The notes: generated by a model not told the origin, from the sequence alone. A stretch of DNA of 64,000 bases from Frigoribacterium faeni (GCF_007988805.1 NZ_BJUV01000002.1:62001-126000), one strand, 5' to 3'. Positions 25,890 through 34,162 are shown, counted from the first letter of the stretch. Made by a program: numbers and translations.

Positions 25890-26965
25890 CGCCCGGCGTC
25901 CGGGGGAGTGCCAGGCTCGTCGCCCAGGGGGTTCCCCGCTCCGGGCTCGGTGACGGTCGGGAATCCGAGATCCGGCTCGGCGCCCAGGTCGACGGTGCTC
26001 GCGAGGTCGGGGGTGGCGTCCATGTCGGAGACCTTGGGACCCGGCTGCGGCGTCCACCCGGGCGCGTCGGGGTTCTTCGGCGCGAAGAAGCCCGAGCCGA
26101 TGCCCTTGAGGGCCTCGGTGAGCTCGCTCGGGATGATCCAGAGCTTGTTCGCCGATCCGTCCGCGAGCTTCGGGAGGGTCTGCAGATACTGGTAGGCGAG
26201 CAGCTTCGGATCGGGGTCGCCGGCGTGGATGGCGTTGAACACCGTCTGGATGGCCTCGGCCTCGCCCTGGGCACGGAGCACCTGAGCCTTCGCGTCGCCC
26301 TCGGCTCGGAGGATGGACGACTGACGCATTCCCTCGGCCTCGAGGATCTGCGACTGCTTCGTCCCCTCGGCCGTCAGGATCGCGGCGCGCCTGCTCCGTT
26401 CGGCTCGCATCTGCTGCTCCATCGAGTCCTGGATGGAGAGGGGCGGGTCGATCGCCTTGAGCTCGACGCGACCGACGCGGATGCCCCACTTGCCCGTCGC
26501 CTCGTCGAGCACGACGCGCAGCTGGCCGTTGATGTTGTCGCGGCTGGTCAGCGCCTGCTCGAGGTTGAGCCCGCCGACGACGTTGCGGAGGGTCGTGGTG
26601 GTGAGCTGCTCGACCGCGCCGAGGTAGTTGGCGATCTCGTACGTCGCCGCACGGGCGTCGGTGACCTGGAAGTACACGACGGTGTCGATCGAGACGACGA
26701 GGTTGTCCTCGGTGATGACCGGCTGGGGAGGGAAGGACACCACCTGCTCGCGCATGTCGATGAGGGGGCGCACCCGGTCGATGAAGGGGACCAGGAGGTT
26801 CAACCCCGGGCTGAGCGTCTTGTGGTACCGACCGAGGCGCTCGACGACGCCGGCACTGGCCTGAGGGATGATCCGGACGGCCCGGAAGAGGATCACGACG
26901 ACGAGGACGACGACGATCGCGACCACCACGATGGTGGCGACCGTCGCAGCGCTGATGGTTTCCAT
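25886..26965 (-). CDS. SPFH/Band 7 (stomatin-prohibitin) membrane protein
   Basis: A 359-residue protein with an N-terminal transmembrane helix (ATIVVVAIVVVLVVVILFRA), then the Band 7 domain (PQASAGVVERLGRYHKTLSPGLNLLVPF). A long Ala/Glu-rich coiled coil follows (RRAAILTAEGTKQSQILEAE and repeats) with the stomatin-type end YQYLQTLPKLADGSANKLW. The C-terminal 70 residues are Pro/Gly/Asp-rich and disordered. Such proteins form oligomeric rings at membrane microdomains and affect membrane-protein quality control. It follows the NfeD gene by 3 nt, the usual partner pairing. Confidence 0.92.
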   Translation of the reverse strand: METISAATVATIVVVAIVVVLVVVILFRAVRIIPQASAGVVERLGRYHKTLSPGLNLLVPFIDRVRPLIDMREQVVSFPPQPVITEDNLVVSIDTVVYFQVTDARAATYEIANYLGAVEQLTTTTLRNVVGGLNLEQALTSRDNINGQLRVVLDEATGKWGIRVGRVELKAIDPPLSIQDSMEQQMRAERSRRAAILTAEGTKQSQILEAEGMRQSSILRAEGDAKAQVLRAQGEAEAIQTVFNAIHAGDPDPKLLAYQYLQTLPKLADGSANKLWIIPSELTEALKGIGSGFFAPKNPDAPGWTPQPGPKVSDMDATPDLASTVDLGAEPDLGFPTVTEPGAGNPLGDEPGTPPDAGR

Positions 26966-26968
26966 GGA

Positions 26969-27448
26969 TCAGTCCCTTCCGACGGGGACGACCAAGGCGG
27001 TCGACCCCTGGATGGCGGTCACGACGACCGGCGCACCGGTGTCGAGCGCCTGGTGTGGCTCGCCCGGGCCCGGGGGAGCGGTGAGCAGTCGAGCCGTCCA
27101 GGTGTCGCCGTTCGTGAGCTTGACCTGGCCGGCGTCGTCGCCGATGGGCACGACCACGGTGCCGCGGAGTCCGAGCAGCGCGTCGACGTTGCTCGGCGTG
27201 GGGTCGCCGCCCTGTTTCAGTGCCCGGAGGAGGGCGGGCCTCACCGTGAAGAGCAGCAGGACCGCGACCACGGCGGCGATGACGATCTGCAACCACCACG
27301 GTGAACCGAGCAGGCGGGCGACGAGTCCGCCGGCACTGCCGACGGCGAGCATGAGGAAGGTCAGTTCGAGGGTCGTCACCTCGACGACGACGAAGAGGAG
27401 GATCAGCGCGATCCAGACGATCCATGCGTACTGGGTGACCACGTCCAT
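26969..27448 (-). CDS. NfeD-like membrane protein with OB-fold domain
   Basis: A 159-residue protein. Hydrophobic segments are at residues 5-75 (WIVWIALILLFVVVEVTT; LTFLMLAVGSAGGLVARLL; WWLQIVIAAVVAVLLLFTV). The C-terminal OB-fold contains LLGLRGTVVVPI and ends GSTALVVPVGRD. Short NfeD proteins of this form accompany SPFH/stomatin proteins and probably help anchor or assemble them. The ATG at 27448 has GGGAGG 6-7 nt upstream, which decides this start over longer readings of the frame. It is first in the nfeD-SPFH-GDPD operon. Confidence 0.88.
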   Translation of the reverse strand: MDVVTQYAWIVWIALILLFVVVEVTTLELTFLMLAVGSAGGLVARLLGSPWWLQIVIAAVVAVLLLFTVRPALLRALKQGGDPTPSNVDALLGLRGTVVVPIGDDAGQVKLTNGDTWTARLLTAPPGPGEPHQALDTGAPVVVTAIQGSTALVVPVGRD

Positions 27449-27613
27449 GTCGGACCTCCCTCGTTCCCCTGTTATGGAAACTAGCACTCCGCGCCGCCGT
27501 CGACGGGGTGCTTGGTAGTCTCGGTGCTGGTCCCCAGGGAGGCGCGTCGCCCTCGGACGCGCGCCTCGCCTCCTCGAGACCCCCCGTTCCGCCCGCACAG
27601 TCTGGAGTCCGTC

Positions 27614-28381
27614 TTGTCCAACCCCCTCGCCGCCGGTTCCCTCACCGGCTCCCGTGCCCTCGTCACCGGCTCCTCACGCGGCATCGGCGCCGACACGGTC
27701 CGGTATCTCGCCGAGGCCGGAGCGAAGGTCGTCGTCAACTACCGCAACAAGGAGAAGCGCGCCCTGCAGCTGGTCGACAGGATCCAGCAGGCCGGCGGCG
27801 AGGCCATCGCCATCGGCGCCGACCTCACCGACGTCGAGAGCGTCGCCGCGATGTTCTCGACGGTGGAGGACCGCTTCGGCGGCCTGGACGTGCTCGTGAT
27901 GAACGCCTCCGGCGGCATGGAGTCCGGAATGGCCGACGACTACGCGCTGAAGCTGAACCGCGACGCCCAGGTCGACCTCCTGACCGCCGCCCTGCCGCTC
28001 CTCGCGCCGGGATCACGGGTCGTGTTCGTGACGAGCCACCAGGCTCACTTCATCCACACCACGGAGACGATGCCCGAGTACCTCCCGGTGGCGTTGAGCA
28101 AACGGGCGGGCGAGGACGCCCTCCGGGCGATGCTCCCGCAGCTCGAGGCCGCGGGTGTCGAGTTCGTGGTCGTCTCGGGCGACATGATCGAGGGGACCAT
28201 CACGGCGACGCTCCTCGAGCGCTCGAACCCCGGCGCCATCTCGTCTCGCAAGGAGAGCGCCGGCAAGCTCTACAACGTCGCCGAGTTCGCCGCCGAGGTC
28301 GCGTCGGCCGCGGTCGACCCGATCCCGGCCGACCACACCCGCTACGTCGGCGACACCAGCGACTTCGCCCCGGTCGCGTGA
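27614..28381 (+). CDS. SDR family protein with atypical active site
   Basis: A 255-residue Rossmann-fold protein. The cofactor motif is VTGSSRGIGADTVRYLAEAG, followed by NYRNKEKRA (NADP-type arginine), a GADLTDVES block and LVMNASGG. A serine is in FVTSHQAHF. At the catalytic YxxxK position the sequence is VALSK, so the usual tyrosine is replaced by valine, with a tyrosine three residues earlier (EYLPVALSK). It is either a divergent reductase or a non-catalytic binding protein. The TTG start at 27614 has GGAG 6 nt upstream. The stop overlaps the Nudix start as GTGA, implying related roles. Confidence 0.85.
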   Translation: MSNPLAAGSLTGSRALVTGSSRGIGADTVRYLAEAGAKVVVNYRNKEKRALQLVDRIQQAGGEAIAIGADLTDVESVAAMFSTVEDRFGGLDVLVMNASGGMESGMADDYALKLNRDAQVDLLTAALPLLAPGSRVVFVTSHQAHFIHTTETMPEYLPVALSKRAGEDALRAMLPQLEAAGVEFVVVSGDMIEGTITATLLERSNPGAISSRKESAGKLYNVAEFAAEVASAAVDPIPADHTRYVGDTSDFAPVA

Positions 28382-28824
28382 CCGAGCGGGTCGTCCGGGC
28401 GACCTCCCGCCTGATCGTCGTCGACGAGGAGGCACGCGTGCTCCTGATGATGACGAAGGCACCCGACACGAGCGGCGCTGCCCGCTGGATCACGCCCGGC
28501 GGGGGAGTCGACCCCGGGGAGGACCACGCGCAGGCGGCGATCCGCGAGCTGCGCGAGGAGACCGGACAGATCATCGTCGACGCGGGTCCCGTCGTCCGCG
28601 TCGACGACTTCGCCGTCCCGTGGGACGCCGCCGATCACACGCACGGACACGCCGAGTTCTTCGTCGTGAGGCTTCCTCATTTCGACGTGCTCGATGCGGA
28701 GTGGACCGACGACGAACGCGTCGACATCCTCGAGTCGCGCTGGTTCACCCTCGACGAGCTCGAGACGACCGCGGACCCCGTCGAACCCAGCGACCTCGCC
28801 GCCCTGGTGAGACGGGTGATCTGA
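28378..28824 (+). CDS. Nudix hydrolase
   Basis: A 148-residue pyrophosphohydrolase. The Nudix box GX5EX7REUXEEXGU is complete: GGVDPGEDHAQ followed by AAIRELREETGQI. The N-terminal strand VVRATSRLIVVDEEARVLLM and a C-terminal WFTLDELE are typical. It cleaves a nucleoside diphosphate linked to another moiety using Mg2+; the substrate is unknown. The GTG at 28378 overlaps the SDR stop by 4 nt, so the two are co-translated. A dinucleotide or modified nicotinamide cofactor substrate would fit the partner, but that is speculation. Confidence 0.9.
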   Translation: MTERVVRATSRLIVVDEEARVLLMMTKAPDTSGAARWITPGGGVDPGEDHAQAAIRELREETGQIIVDAGPVVRVDDFAVPWDAADHTHGHAEFFVVRLPHFDVLDAEWTDDERVDILESRWFTLDELETTADPVEPSDLAALVRRVI

Positions 28825-28875
28825 GGGTCCGCAGGCTGCTTCCGAGCCCCTCTCGTCATCCCCCACGATGCGCTG

Positions 28876-28889
28876 ATAATGCACATTAT
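28876..28889. promoter_or_regulatory. AT-rich palindrome with extended -10-like core
   Basis: ATAATG and CATTAT flank a central CA, and the context TGATAAT resembles an extended -10. It is strikingly AT-rich for this genome and lies 54 nt upstream of the next gene. It may be an operator and promoter for the unknown protein at 28943. Confidence 0.45.
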
Positions 28890-28942
28890 GTCAGCTCGAT
28901 GGAATCGGGACCCCTTCTCCGACGTCGGAGTTGGCTGCAGCC

Positions 28943-29419
28943 ATGACCACCTCACCGCATGACGGCCCCGATTCCGCCCACCAGCGCCCCGACGGTCTCG
29001 ACGACGCCACGGTCGACGCGCTCGGATCCCTGTCCGCAGCCCTCGAGGTCGTCGAGCACGCCCGCGGCTTGCTCTACGGCTTCCACCGTTTGACCGGCAA
29101 GGCGGATCTCGCCCTGGGCGACGCCGTCGAGAAGCTGCGTGCCGCGGGTCTCGCCGAGCTGGCCGACGATCTCGACCGAGACCTGATCGGTCGCAACGTC
29201 ATCGACGGACGCTGGACCTTCCAGATCGTCGAGGACTACGACGACGGTTACTACAGCGAGTTCAAGCGGGCTGAGAATAACGTACGCGATGTCCTCCTGG
29301 AGGGCAAGAGGCACGTCTTCGAAGCGGAGATGAAGGAGGCGCGACGCACGCGGGGCCGCCGCCATCACGAGGCGCTCCCCCTCGCCTCGACCGCACCCGC
29401 GGACGACGGTGCGTCCTGA
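28943..29419 (+). CDS. Conserved actinobacterial protein of unknown function
   Basis: A 158-residue soluble, mostly helical protein. The central 90 residues (from DALGSLSAALEVVEHARGLL through DLDRDLIGRNVIDGRWTFQI to EFKRAENNVRDVLLEGKRH) are of the kind widely conserved in actinobacteria, but no function is known to me. Both ends are polar and likely disordered. The TTG at 28931 (GGAG adjacent) is an alternative start four codons upstream. It is followed 12 nt later by folE; whether it is functionally linked to pterin metabolism is unknown. Confidence 0.7.
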   Translation: MTTSPHDGPDSAHQRPDGLDDATVDALGSLSAALEVVEHARGLLYGFHRLTGKADLALGDAVEKLRAAGLAELADDLDRDLIGRNVIDGRWTFQIVEDYDDGYYSEFKRAENNVRDVLLEGKRHVFEAEMKEARRTRGRRHHEALPLASTAPADDGAS

Positions 29420-29431
29420 GAGACTGGTCCG

Positions 29432-30019
29432 ATGACGCAGCAGCCCATCGATCTCCCCCGCATCGAGGCGGCCGTGCTCGAACTCCTCGCCGCCATCGGC
29501 GAGGATCCGATTCGACCCGGTCTGGTGGACACGCCGAGACGGGTGGCCGACGCCTACGGCGAGTTCTTCTCAGGTCTCCGCGTCGACGCCGTCGCACTGG
29601 TCCGCGGCAGCGCCGTCCCGGCCGAGGCGGCGGAGCTCGGCGAGCTCGTGATCGTCCGCGACATCGCCTTCCGTTCGGTCTGCGAGCACCACCTCCTCCC
29701 GTTCCTCGGCGTCGCGCACATCGCCTACGTGCCCGGCCGGACGATCCTCGGGCTCGGCTCCCTCCCCCGCGTCGTCGACGCCGTCGCCTCCCGCCCGCAG
29801 CTCCAGGAGCGCCTCGGCGAGGAGATCGCGGAAGCGCTCGACGTCGGCGCCTCCCCCGACGGCGTGCTCGTCGTCCTCGACGCCGCCCACGGTTGCGTGA
29901 CCGCCCGCGGTCCCCGTCAGACCGAGAGCACGACGGTGACGCTCGCCAGTCGGGGCGTCCTCTCCGAGACGGCGGCGCGCGCTGAGGCGATCGCCCTCAT
30001 CGGAGCGTCGCGTGGCTGA
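29432..30019 (+). CDS. folE: GTP cyclohydrolase I
   Basis: A 195-residue enzyme converting GTP to 7,8-dihydroneopterin triphosphate, the entry to folate and pterin synthesis. Zinc ligands are Cys and His in SVCEHHLLPFLGVAH and a second Cys in HGCVTARGPRQTES. The N-terminal IEAAVLELLAAIGEDPIRPG and DTPRRVADAYGEFFSG match the family, as does LGLGSLPRVVDAVASRPQLQ. The FolP-like gene overlaps its end by 8 nt. In related genomes ftsH usually precedes folE, but here an unknown gene does. Confidence 0.94.
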   Translation: MTQQPIDLPRIEAAVLELLAAIGEDPIRPGLVDTPRRVADAYGEFFSGLRVDAVALVRGSAVPAEAAELGELVIVRDIAFRSVCEHHLLPFLGVAHIAYVPGRTILGLGSLPRVVDAVASRPQLQERLGEEIAEALDVGASPDGVLVVLDAAHGCVTARGPRQTESTTVTLASRGVLSETAARAEAIALIGASRG

Positions 30020-30968
30020 CTCCCCCGGCGATCTCCCGACCCTGCCGCCGGCTCCGACCCTCCCGCCCCTCCGCGTCCCGATCAGACGGATCGGGCGACG
30101 CACCTTCGACTTCTCCCGCCAGGTCGCCGTCATGGCGATCGTGAACCGCACGCCCGACTCGTTCTTCGATCAGGGCGCCACGTTCGCTCTCGACCGCGCG
30201 GTCGACGCCGCGGTGGCCGCGGCCGACGCCGGGGCGGACTGGGTGGACATCGGAGGGGTGCCGTTCAAGCCCGGACCCGAGCTCCCGTGGCGAGACGAGC
30301 TCGACCGCGTCCTGCCCGTCGTCGAGGCCCTCGCCGAGCGGAGCGACGTCGTGGTCTCGGTCGACACGTTCCGCGCCGACGTCGCCGAGGCCACCATCCG
30401 GGCCGGCGCCTCCGTCATCAACGACACGACCGGTCTGCACGACCCCCGGCTGGCCGACGTGGTGGCCGACAGCGACGCCACGCTCGTGGTGACCCACAGC
30501 CTGGCCGCGCCCCGCAGGCCTCATCCGCGGCCGCGGTACGACGACGTCACGCGCGAGGTCGTCGACTTCCTCCGGCGCCGCGTCGACGTCGCCCTCGCCC
30601 ACGGAGTCCCCGACGGGAGGATCGTCGTCGACCCGGGGCACGACCTGAACAAGACCACGAGACACTCCCTCGAACTGACCCGGCGCTTCGGCGACATCGC
30701 CGCCCTGGGGTACCCGGCCCTCGCCGCCGTGTCGAACAAGGACTTCGTCGGCGAGACCCTGGGTCGCGACAAGCCCGATCGGCTGGCCGGCTCGCTGGCC
30801 GCCGCCACCATGAGCATCATGCTCGGGGCCCGGATCGTCCGGATGCACGACGTCCGCGCCTCCGTCGACGCCGTCCGCATGGTGGAGGCCGTCGCCGGCT
30901 GGCGCGACCCCGTCCGGGAGGAGCACAACCTCGACCTCGACCCCGATCCCGATGGACGGCGGTCGTGA
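30012..30968 (+). CDS. Dihydropteroate synthase-like protein, resembling mycobacterial FolP2
   Basis: A 318-residue TIM-barrel pterin-binding protein. MAIVNRTPDSFFDQGATF, SVDTFRADVAEATI and SVINDTTGLHD align with dihydropteroate synthases. However, the phosphate/pABA loop, normally GESTRPG, reads DIGGVPFKPGPELP. The C-terminal SNKDFVGETLGRDKPDRL and GARIVRMHDV resemble what I recall of mycobacterial FolP2, which was reported not to act as a dihydropteroate synthase. It may therefore condense a pterin with another acceptor, or have lost catalysis. It overlaps folE by 8 nt and the reductase gene by 4 nt. Confidence 0.82.
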   Translation: MADSPGDLPTLPPAPTLPPLRVPIRRIGRRTFDFSRQVAVMAIVNRTPDSFFDQGATFALDRAVDAAVAAADAGADWVDIGGVPFKPGPELPWRDELDRVLPVVEALAERSDVVVSVDTFRADVAEATIRAGASVINDTTGLHDPRLADVVADSDATLVVTHSLAAPRRPHPRPRYDDVTREVVDFLRRRVDVALAHGVPDGRIVVDPGHDLNKTTRHSLELTRRFGDIAALGYPALAAVSNKDFVGETLGRDKPDRLAGSLAAATMSIMLGARIVRMHDVRASVDAVRMVEAVAGWRDPVREEHNLDLDPDPDGRRS

Positions 30969-31726
30969 CCATCGCCGACATCCGCCTCCTGCATCCGGGA
31001 CCCGCGTCCTCCCGACCGCTCGCCCTCGACGATCTGATCGATCTGCTGGCCCCGGCGGATCGGTCGATCGCCCGGGTCCGGGCGAACGCCGTGTCCAGCG
31101 TCGACGGATCGGCGACGGTGGACGGCCTGTCGGGCGGCCTCGGCGGTCCCGCCGACCTCGTGGTCTTCGACCTGCTGCGTCGGCTGAGCGACGTCGTGGT
31201 CGTCGGAGCGGGGACGGCCCGTGACGAGGGCTACGGCCCGCTGGTCCTGAGTGACGACGTCGTCTCCTGGCGAGAGGAGCACGACCTCGCTCCCCACCCC
31301 GTCCTCGCGCTGGTCTCGGCCAGCCTCCGCCTCGATCCGTCCGACCCGATCGTCGTCGACGCCCCCGTCCGCCCGATCGTCGTCACGACGGAGTCGTCCC
31401 CCCGGGAGGCGCGTGTCCGGCTCGAGGAGGTGGCCGACGTCGTCACGTGCGGGGTGGACCGGGTCGACCCGCGCCTCCTCGTCTCGGCTCTGGTCGCCCG
31501 CGGTCTCCGTCAGATCCACACGGAGGGCGGACCGAGCCTGCTGGGCGACGTCATCGCGGCGGACCTCCTCGACGAGATCTGCGTGACCGTCTCGCCCGGA
31601 CTCGAGGGCGGAGGCGGTCCGCGGATCGCCTCGAACCCGGAGAGCCTCGACCTCCGCGCCCTGCACCTCGATCACGTGCTGCTGTCGGGCGACATGCTCC
31701 TCAGCAAGTACTCGCGCCGACGCTGA
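30965..31726 (+). CDS. RibD C-terminal (pyrimidine reductase) family oxidoreductase
   Basis: A 253-residue NADPH-dependent reductase with the RibD-C/DHFR-like fold and no deaminase domain. Signatures are RANAVSSVDGSATVDGLSGG, DVVVVGAGTARDEGYGPL and IHTEGGPSLLGDVIAADLLD. Riboflavin pyrimidine reductases are normally fused to a deaminase or lie near rib genes. This stand-alone protein is instead translationally coupled (GTGA) to folE and folP-like genes. The mycobacterial RibD homologue Rv2671, of similar build, was reported to have dihydrofolate reductase activity, so a pterin or dihydrofolate reductase role is plausible (inference). Confidence 0.85.
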   Translation: MTIADIRLLHPGPASSRPLALDDLIDLLAPADRSIARVRANAVSSVDGSATVDGLSGGLGGPADLVVFDLLRRLSDVVVVGAGTARDEGYGPLVLSDDVVSWREEHDLAPHPVLALVSASLRLDPSDPIVVDAPVRPIVVTTESSPREARVRLEEVADVVTCGVDRVDPRLLVSALVARGLRQIHTEGGPSLLGDVIAADLLDEICVTVSPGLEGGGGPRIASNPESLDLRALHLDHVLLSGDMLLSKYSRRR

Positions 31727-31730
31727 GACG

Positions 31731-32414
31731 TCAGCCCTTCTCGCCGAACCCGCCCTCGATCAGCGACACGAGGTCGTCGACGGCCGCCTCCGCGTCGGGT
31801 CCCGTCGCCATGATCGCGATGGTGGAACCGACTCCGACGTTCAGACCCATGATCCGCAGCAGGCTCTTGGCGTCGACGCCGTTGACCGTGATCTCCGCCT
31901 GGAACGAGGACGCGTGCGTCACCAGCTCCGCCGCCGGACGGGCGTGCAGCCCCGAGCTGTTGACGATGACGGCGGAGCGCTCGACGGCGTCGCCGCCCCG
32001 GAGATCGCGTTCGTCGGCGTGCACGTCGGCCACGCCCGTCGCCGAGCTCGCCGCCGCCGCGACCCGGCCGAGGTCTCCCCCGGTCTCCGCGGCCACGGCC
32101 GCCGCCACGGTGCCCTCGACGAGCGGGGCGTCGGCGATGACGATCCGCGCCTGCTCGGCGTCGTCGAGGAAGTCCACGGCCGTCTCGGACGTGAGGATGG
32201 CGGAGCCGAGATCGCAGAGGACGACCGCTCCCCCGTCCTGCGAGGCGCGGGAGAGGGCGGCCGAGATCTTGTCGAAGCTCGTTCCGATGCTCCCGTCATC
32301 CGCGCCTCCCGCCGCGATCAGCGTGGTGGTGGGCGCCATCTGACGGGCGAGCTCGACCACGCCCTCGGCGATCTTGGCGCTGTGCGAGACGACGACGATT
32401 CCGATTCCGGGCAT
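31731..32414 (-). CDS. dhaM: PTS-dependent dihydroxyacetone kinase phosphotransferase subunit DhaM
   Basis: A 227-residue phosphocarrier. The N-terminal EIIA-Man-like domain has the active histidine at His11 (VVSHSAKIAEGV) and GGADDGSIGTSFDKI. The C-terminal HPr domain has His157 in NSSGLHARPAAELV and KSLLRIMGLNVGVG. It lacks the EI-like third domain of the Escherichia coli protein, so it must receive phosphate from the general EI. It passes phosphoryl groups to ADP bound on DhaL. It is last in dhaK-dhaL-dhaM, starting 2 nt after the dhaL stop, and ends 4 nt from the convergent reductase gene. Confidence 0.94.
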   Translation of the reverse strand: MPGIGIVVVSHSAKIAEGVVELARQMAPTTTLIAAGGADDGSIGTSFDKISAALSRASQDGGAVVLCDLGSAILTSETAVDFLDDAEQARIVIADAPLVEGTVAAAVAAETGGDLGRVAAAASSATGVADVHADERDLRGGDAVERSAVIVNSSGLHARPAAELVTHASSFQAEITVNGVDAKSLLRIMGLNVGVGSTIAIMATGPDAEAAVDDLVSLIEGGFGEKG

Positions 32415-32416
32415 GC

Positions 32417-33067
32417 TCAGTTCTCCTTGCTCGAGCCGTCCGCCGCGTCGGCGGCGGCGGCGATGATGAGGGACGACGACTGGGCGCCGGGGTCTCGATG
32501 GCCGATGGCGCGATCGCCGAGGTAGCTGGCGCGGCCCTTCCGGGCGACCAGGGGCTCGGTCGAGGCCGCACCGGTCGCGGCGGCATCGGCCGCCGCACGG
32601 AGCACGCGCGCCGGCGAGGCGCCGTCGGCCGCGGCGGCCGCGGCGGCGTCGACGGCGGGCGTCCAGGCGTCCACCATGGTCTTGTCGCCGACCTCGGCGC
32701 GGCCGCGCAGCACGACCCCGTCCCGCGCGGCCGTCAAGAAGGCCACGATGGCCTCGGAATCGAGCTCGGCGGATTCGCCGATCGCCGCGGAGCCCTTCAG
32801 GTAGGCCGTGCCGAGGAGCGGGCCCGAGGCGCCGCCGACGGTGGAGATGAGCGTCGTGGCCACGAGTCTGAGAGCGGCGCCCGGTGAGGCGGCGGGGGGC
32901 AGCTCGCCGAGCCGGTCTCGGACCGCGGAGAAGCCGCGGGCGAGGTTCTCGCCGTGGTCCCCGTCGCCGATCTGACGGTCGAGTTCGCTGAGACCGTGTC
33001 GCTCGGCCTCGACGACGTCGGCCGTGCGGTCGATCCAGTCGCGGGCCCAGGTGGCGTCGAGTGTCAT
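32417..33067 (-). CDS. dhaL: Dihydroxyacetone kinase ADP-binding subunit DhaL
   Basis: A 216-residue all-helical subunit holding ADP-Mg as a fixed cofactor in the PTS-type dihydroxyacetone kinase. The acidic Mg-binding signature IGDGDHGENLARG lies near residue 30. SGPLLGTAYLKGSA and GDKTMVDAWTPAVDAA are characteristic nucleotide-site loops, and RKGRASYLGDRAIGHRDPGA is the canonical C-terminal motif. Together with DhaM this indicates phosphoenolpyruvate rather than ATP as the phosphate source. It lies 93 nt downstream of dhaK. Confidence 0.95.
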   Translation of the reverse strand: MTLDATWARDWIDRTADVVEAERHGLSELDRQIGDGDHGENLARGFSAVRDRLGELPPAASPGAALRLVATTLISTVGGASGPLLGTAYLKGSAAIGESAELDSEAIVAFLTAARDGVVLRGRAEVGDKTMVDAWTPAVDAAAAAAADGASPARVLRAAADAAATGAASTEPLVARKGRASYLGDRAIGHRDPGAQSSSLIIAAAADAADGSSKEN

Positions 33068-33160
33068 GCGGATGGGTTCCTCTCGTTCTCATGCGGGTGG
33101 GCGATCGCCCCTCGGGCCGGACCGCGACCGTCGGGGTCGGGCGACCGGTGGCGGGTGGAG

Positions 33161-34162
33161 TCAGCGACCTCGACGGAGCGCGGCGGTCTCGACCGGGGCG
33201 TCCCACAGCGCGGTCAGCTCGTCGTCGAGTCGCGTCAGAGTGATGGACATCCCCTGCATCTCGAGGGACGTCACGTAGTCGCCCACGAGGCTGCGGGAGA
33301 CCTCCACGCCCTGGGCCGTCAGCACCTCGGCGGCCCGCCGGTAGGCGATGTAGAGCTCCATCGACGGCGTCCCTCCCATGCCGTTGACGAAGAGCAGGAC
33401 CTTCTCGCCTGCACGGACTCCCAGATCATCCACCACGGCGGCGAGCAACCGGTCGACGATGGCGTCCACCGGCTCGACCGGGATCCGTTCGCGTCCGGGC
33501 TCCCCGTGGATGCCGATGCCGATCTCGATCTCGTCGTCCGCGAGCGTGAAGCCCGGCTGCCCGGCGTGCGGGACGGTCCCGGCCGCCAGAGCGACGCCCA
33601 TGGAGCGCGTGGCCGCGTTCGTCCGACGTGCGACGTCGGCCACCGCGGCGAGGTCGTCCCCCCGCTCGGCCGAGGCCCCCGCGATCTTCTCCACCACGAC
33701 CGTTCCGGCCACCCCGCGCCGACCGGCGGTGAACAAGGAGTCCTTCACCGCGACGTCGTCGTCGACGACGACCGTCTCGACCGTGATCCCCTCGGCCTCG
33801 GCGAGATCGGCCGCCGTCTCGAAGTTCAGCACGTCGCCCGTGTAGTTCTTGACGATGTAGAGGACGCCCGCTCCCCCGTCGACGGCCTGCGTGGCCGCGA
33901 CGATGGGATCGGGGGTCGGAGAGGTGAACACCGGTCCGGGGACGGCCGCGGAGAGCATCCCGTGACCGACGAAGCCGGCATGCAGAGGCTCGTGCCCGCT
34001 TCCGCCCCCGCTGACGAGTGCGACGCGTCCGGGCGTCGGCGCCCCCGCGCGCCGGACGAACAGGGGTCCGCGGGACACGACGACGATATCGGAGTGGGCT
34101 GCGCCGAAACCGTCGATCGCCTCGGTGACGACGTCGGCCGGGTCGTTGATGAGCTTCTTCAT
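33161..34162 (-). CDS. dhaK: Dihydroxyacetone kinase substrate-binding subunit DhaK
   Basis: A 333-residue subunit that binds dihydroxyacetone covalently as a hemiaminal. The covalent histidine is His219 in IGIGIHGEPGRERI. The N-terminal domain has ALVSGGGSGHEPLHAGFVG and YIVKNYTGDVLNFE, and FVNGMGGTPSMELY follows. The start MKKLINDPADVV at 34162 has GAGGAGGA upstream; longer readings cross the operator palindrome. It is the first gene of the dha operon, divergent from glpF. The dihydroxyacetone phosphate produced enters glycolysis. Confidence 0.96.
   Translation of the reverse strand: MKKLINDPADVVTEAIDGFGAAHSDIVVVSRGPLFVRRAGAPTPGRVALVSGGGSGHEPLHAGFVGHGMLSAAVPGPVFTSPTPDPIVAATQAVDGGAGVLYIVKNYTGDVLNFETAADLAEAEGITVETVVVDDDVAVKDSLFTAGRRGVAGTVVVEKIAGASAERGDDLAAVADVARRTNAATRSMGVALAAGTVPHAGQPGFTLADDEIEIGIGIHGEPGRERIPVEPVDAIVDRLLAAVVDDLGVRAGEKVLLFVNGMGGTPSMELYIAYRRAAEVLTAQGVEVSRSLVGDYVTSLEMQGMSITLTRLDDELTALWDAPVETAALRRGR

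Noticed and set aside
30965-31726. Riboflavin biosynthesis enzyme RibD
   Set aside because: The deaminase domain is missing and no rib genes are near; the coupling is to folE and a folP-like gene, so the ribD name would mislead.
31731-32414. An HPr-containing protein as part of a sugar-specific PTS
   Set aside because: The N-terminal domain is the EIIA-Man-like domain of DhaM, and dhaL and dhaK are directly upstream; no EIIB or EIIC is present.
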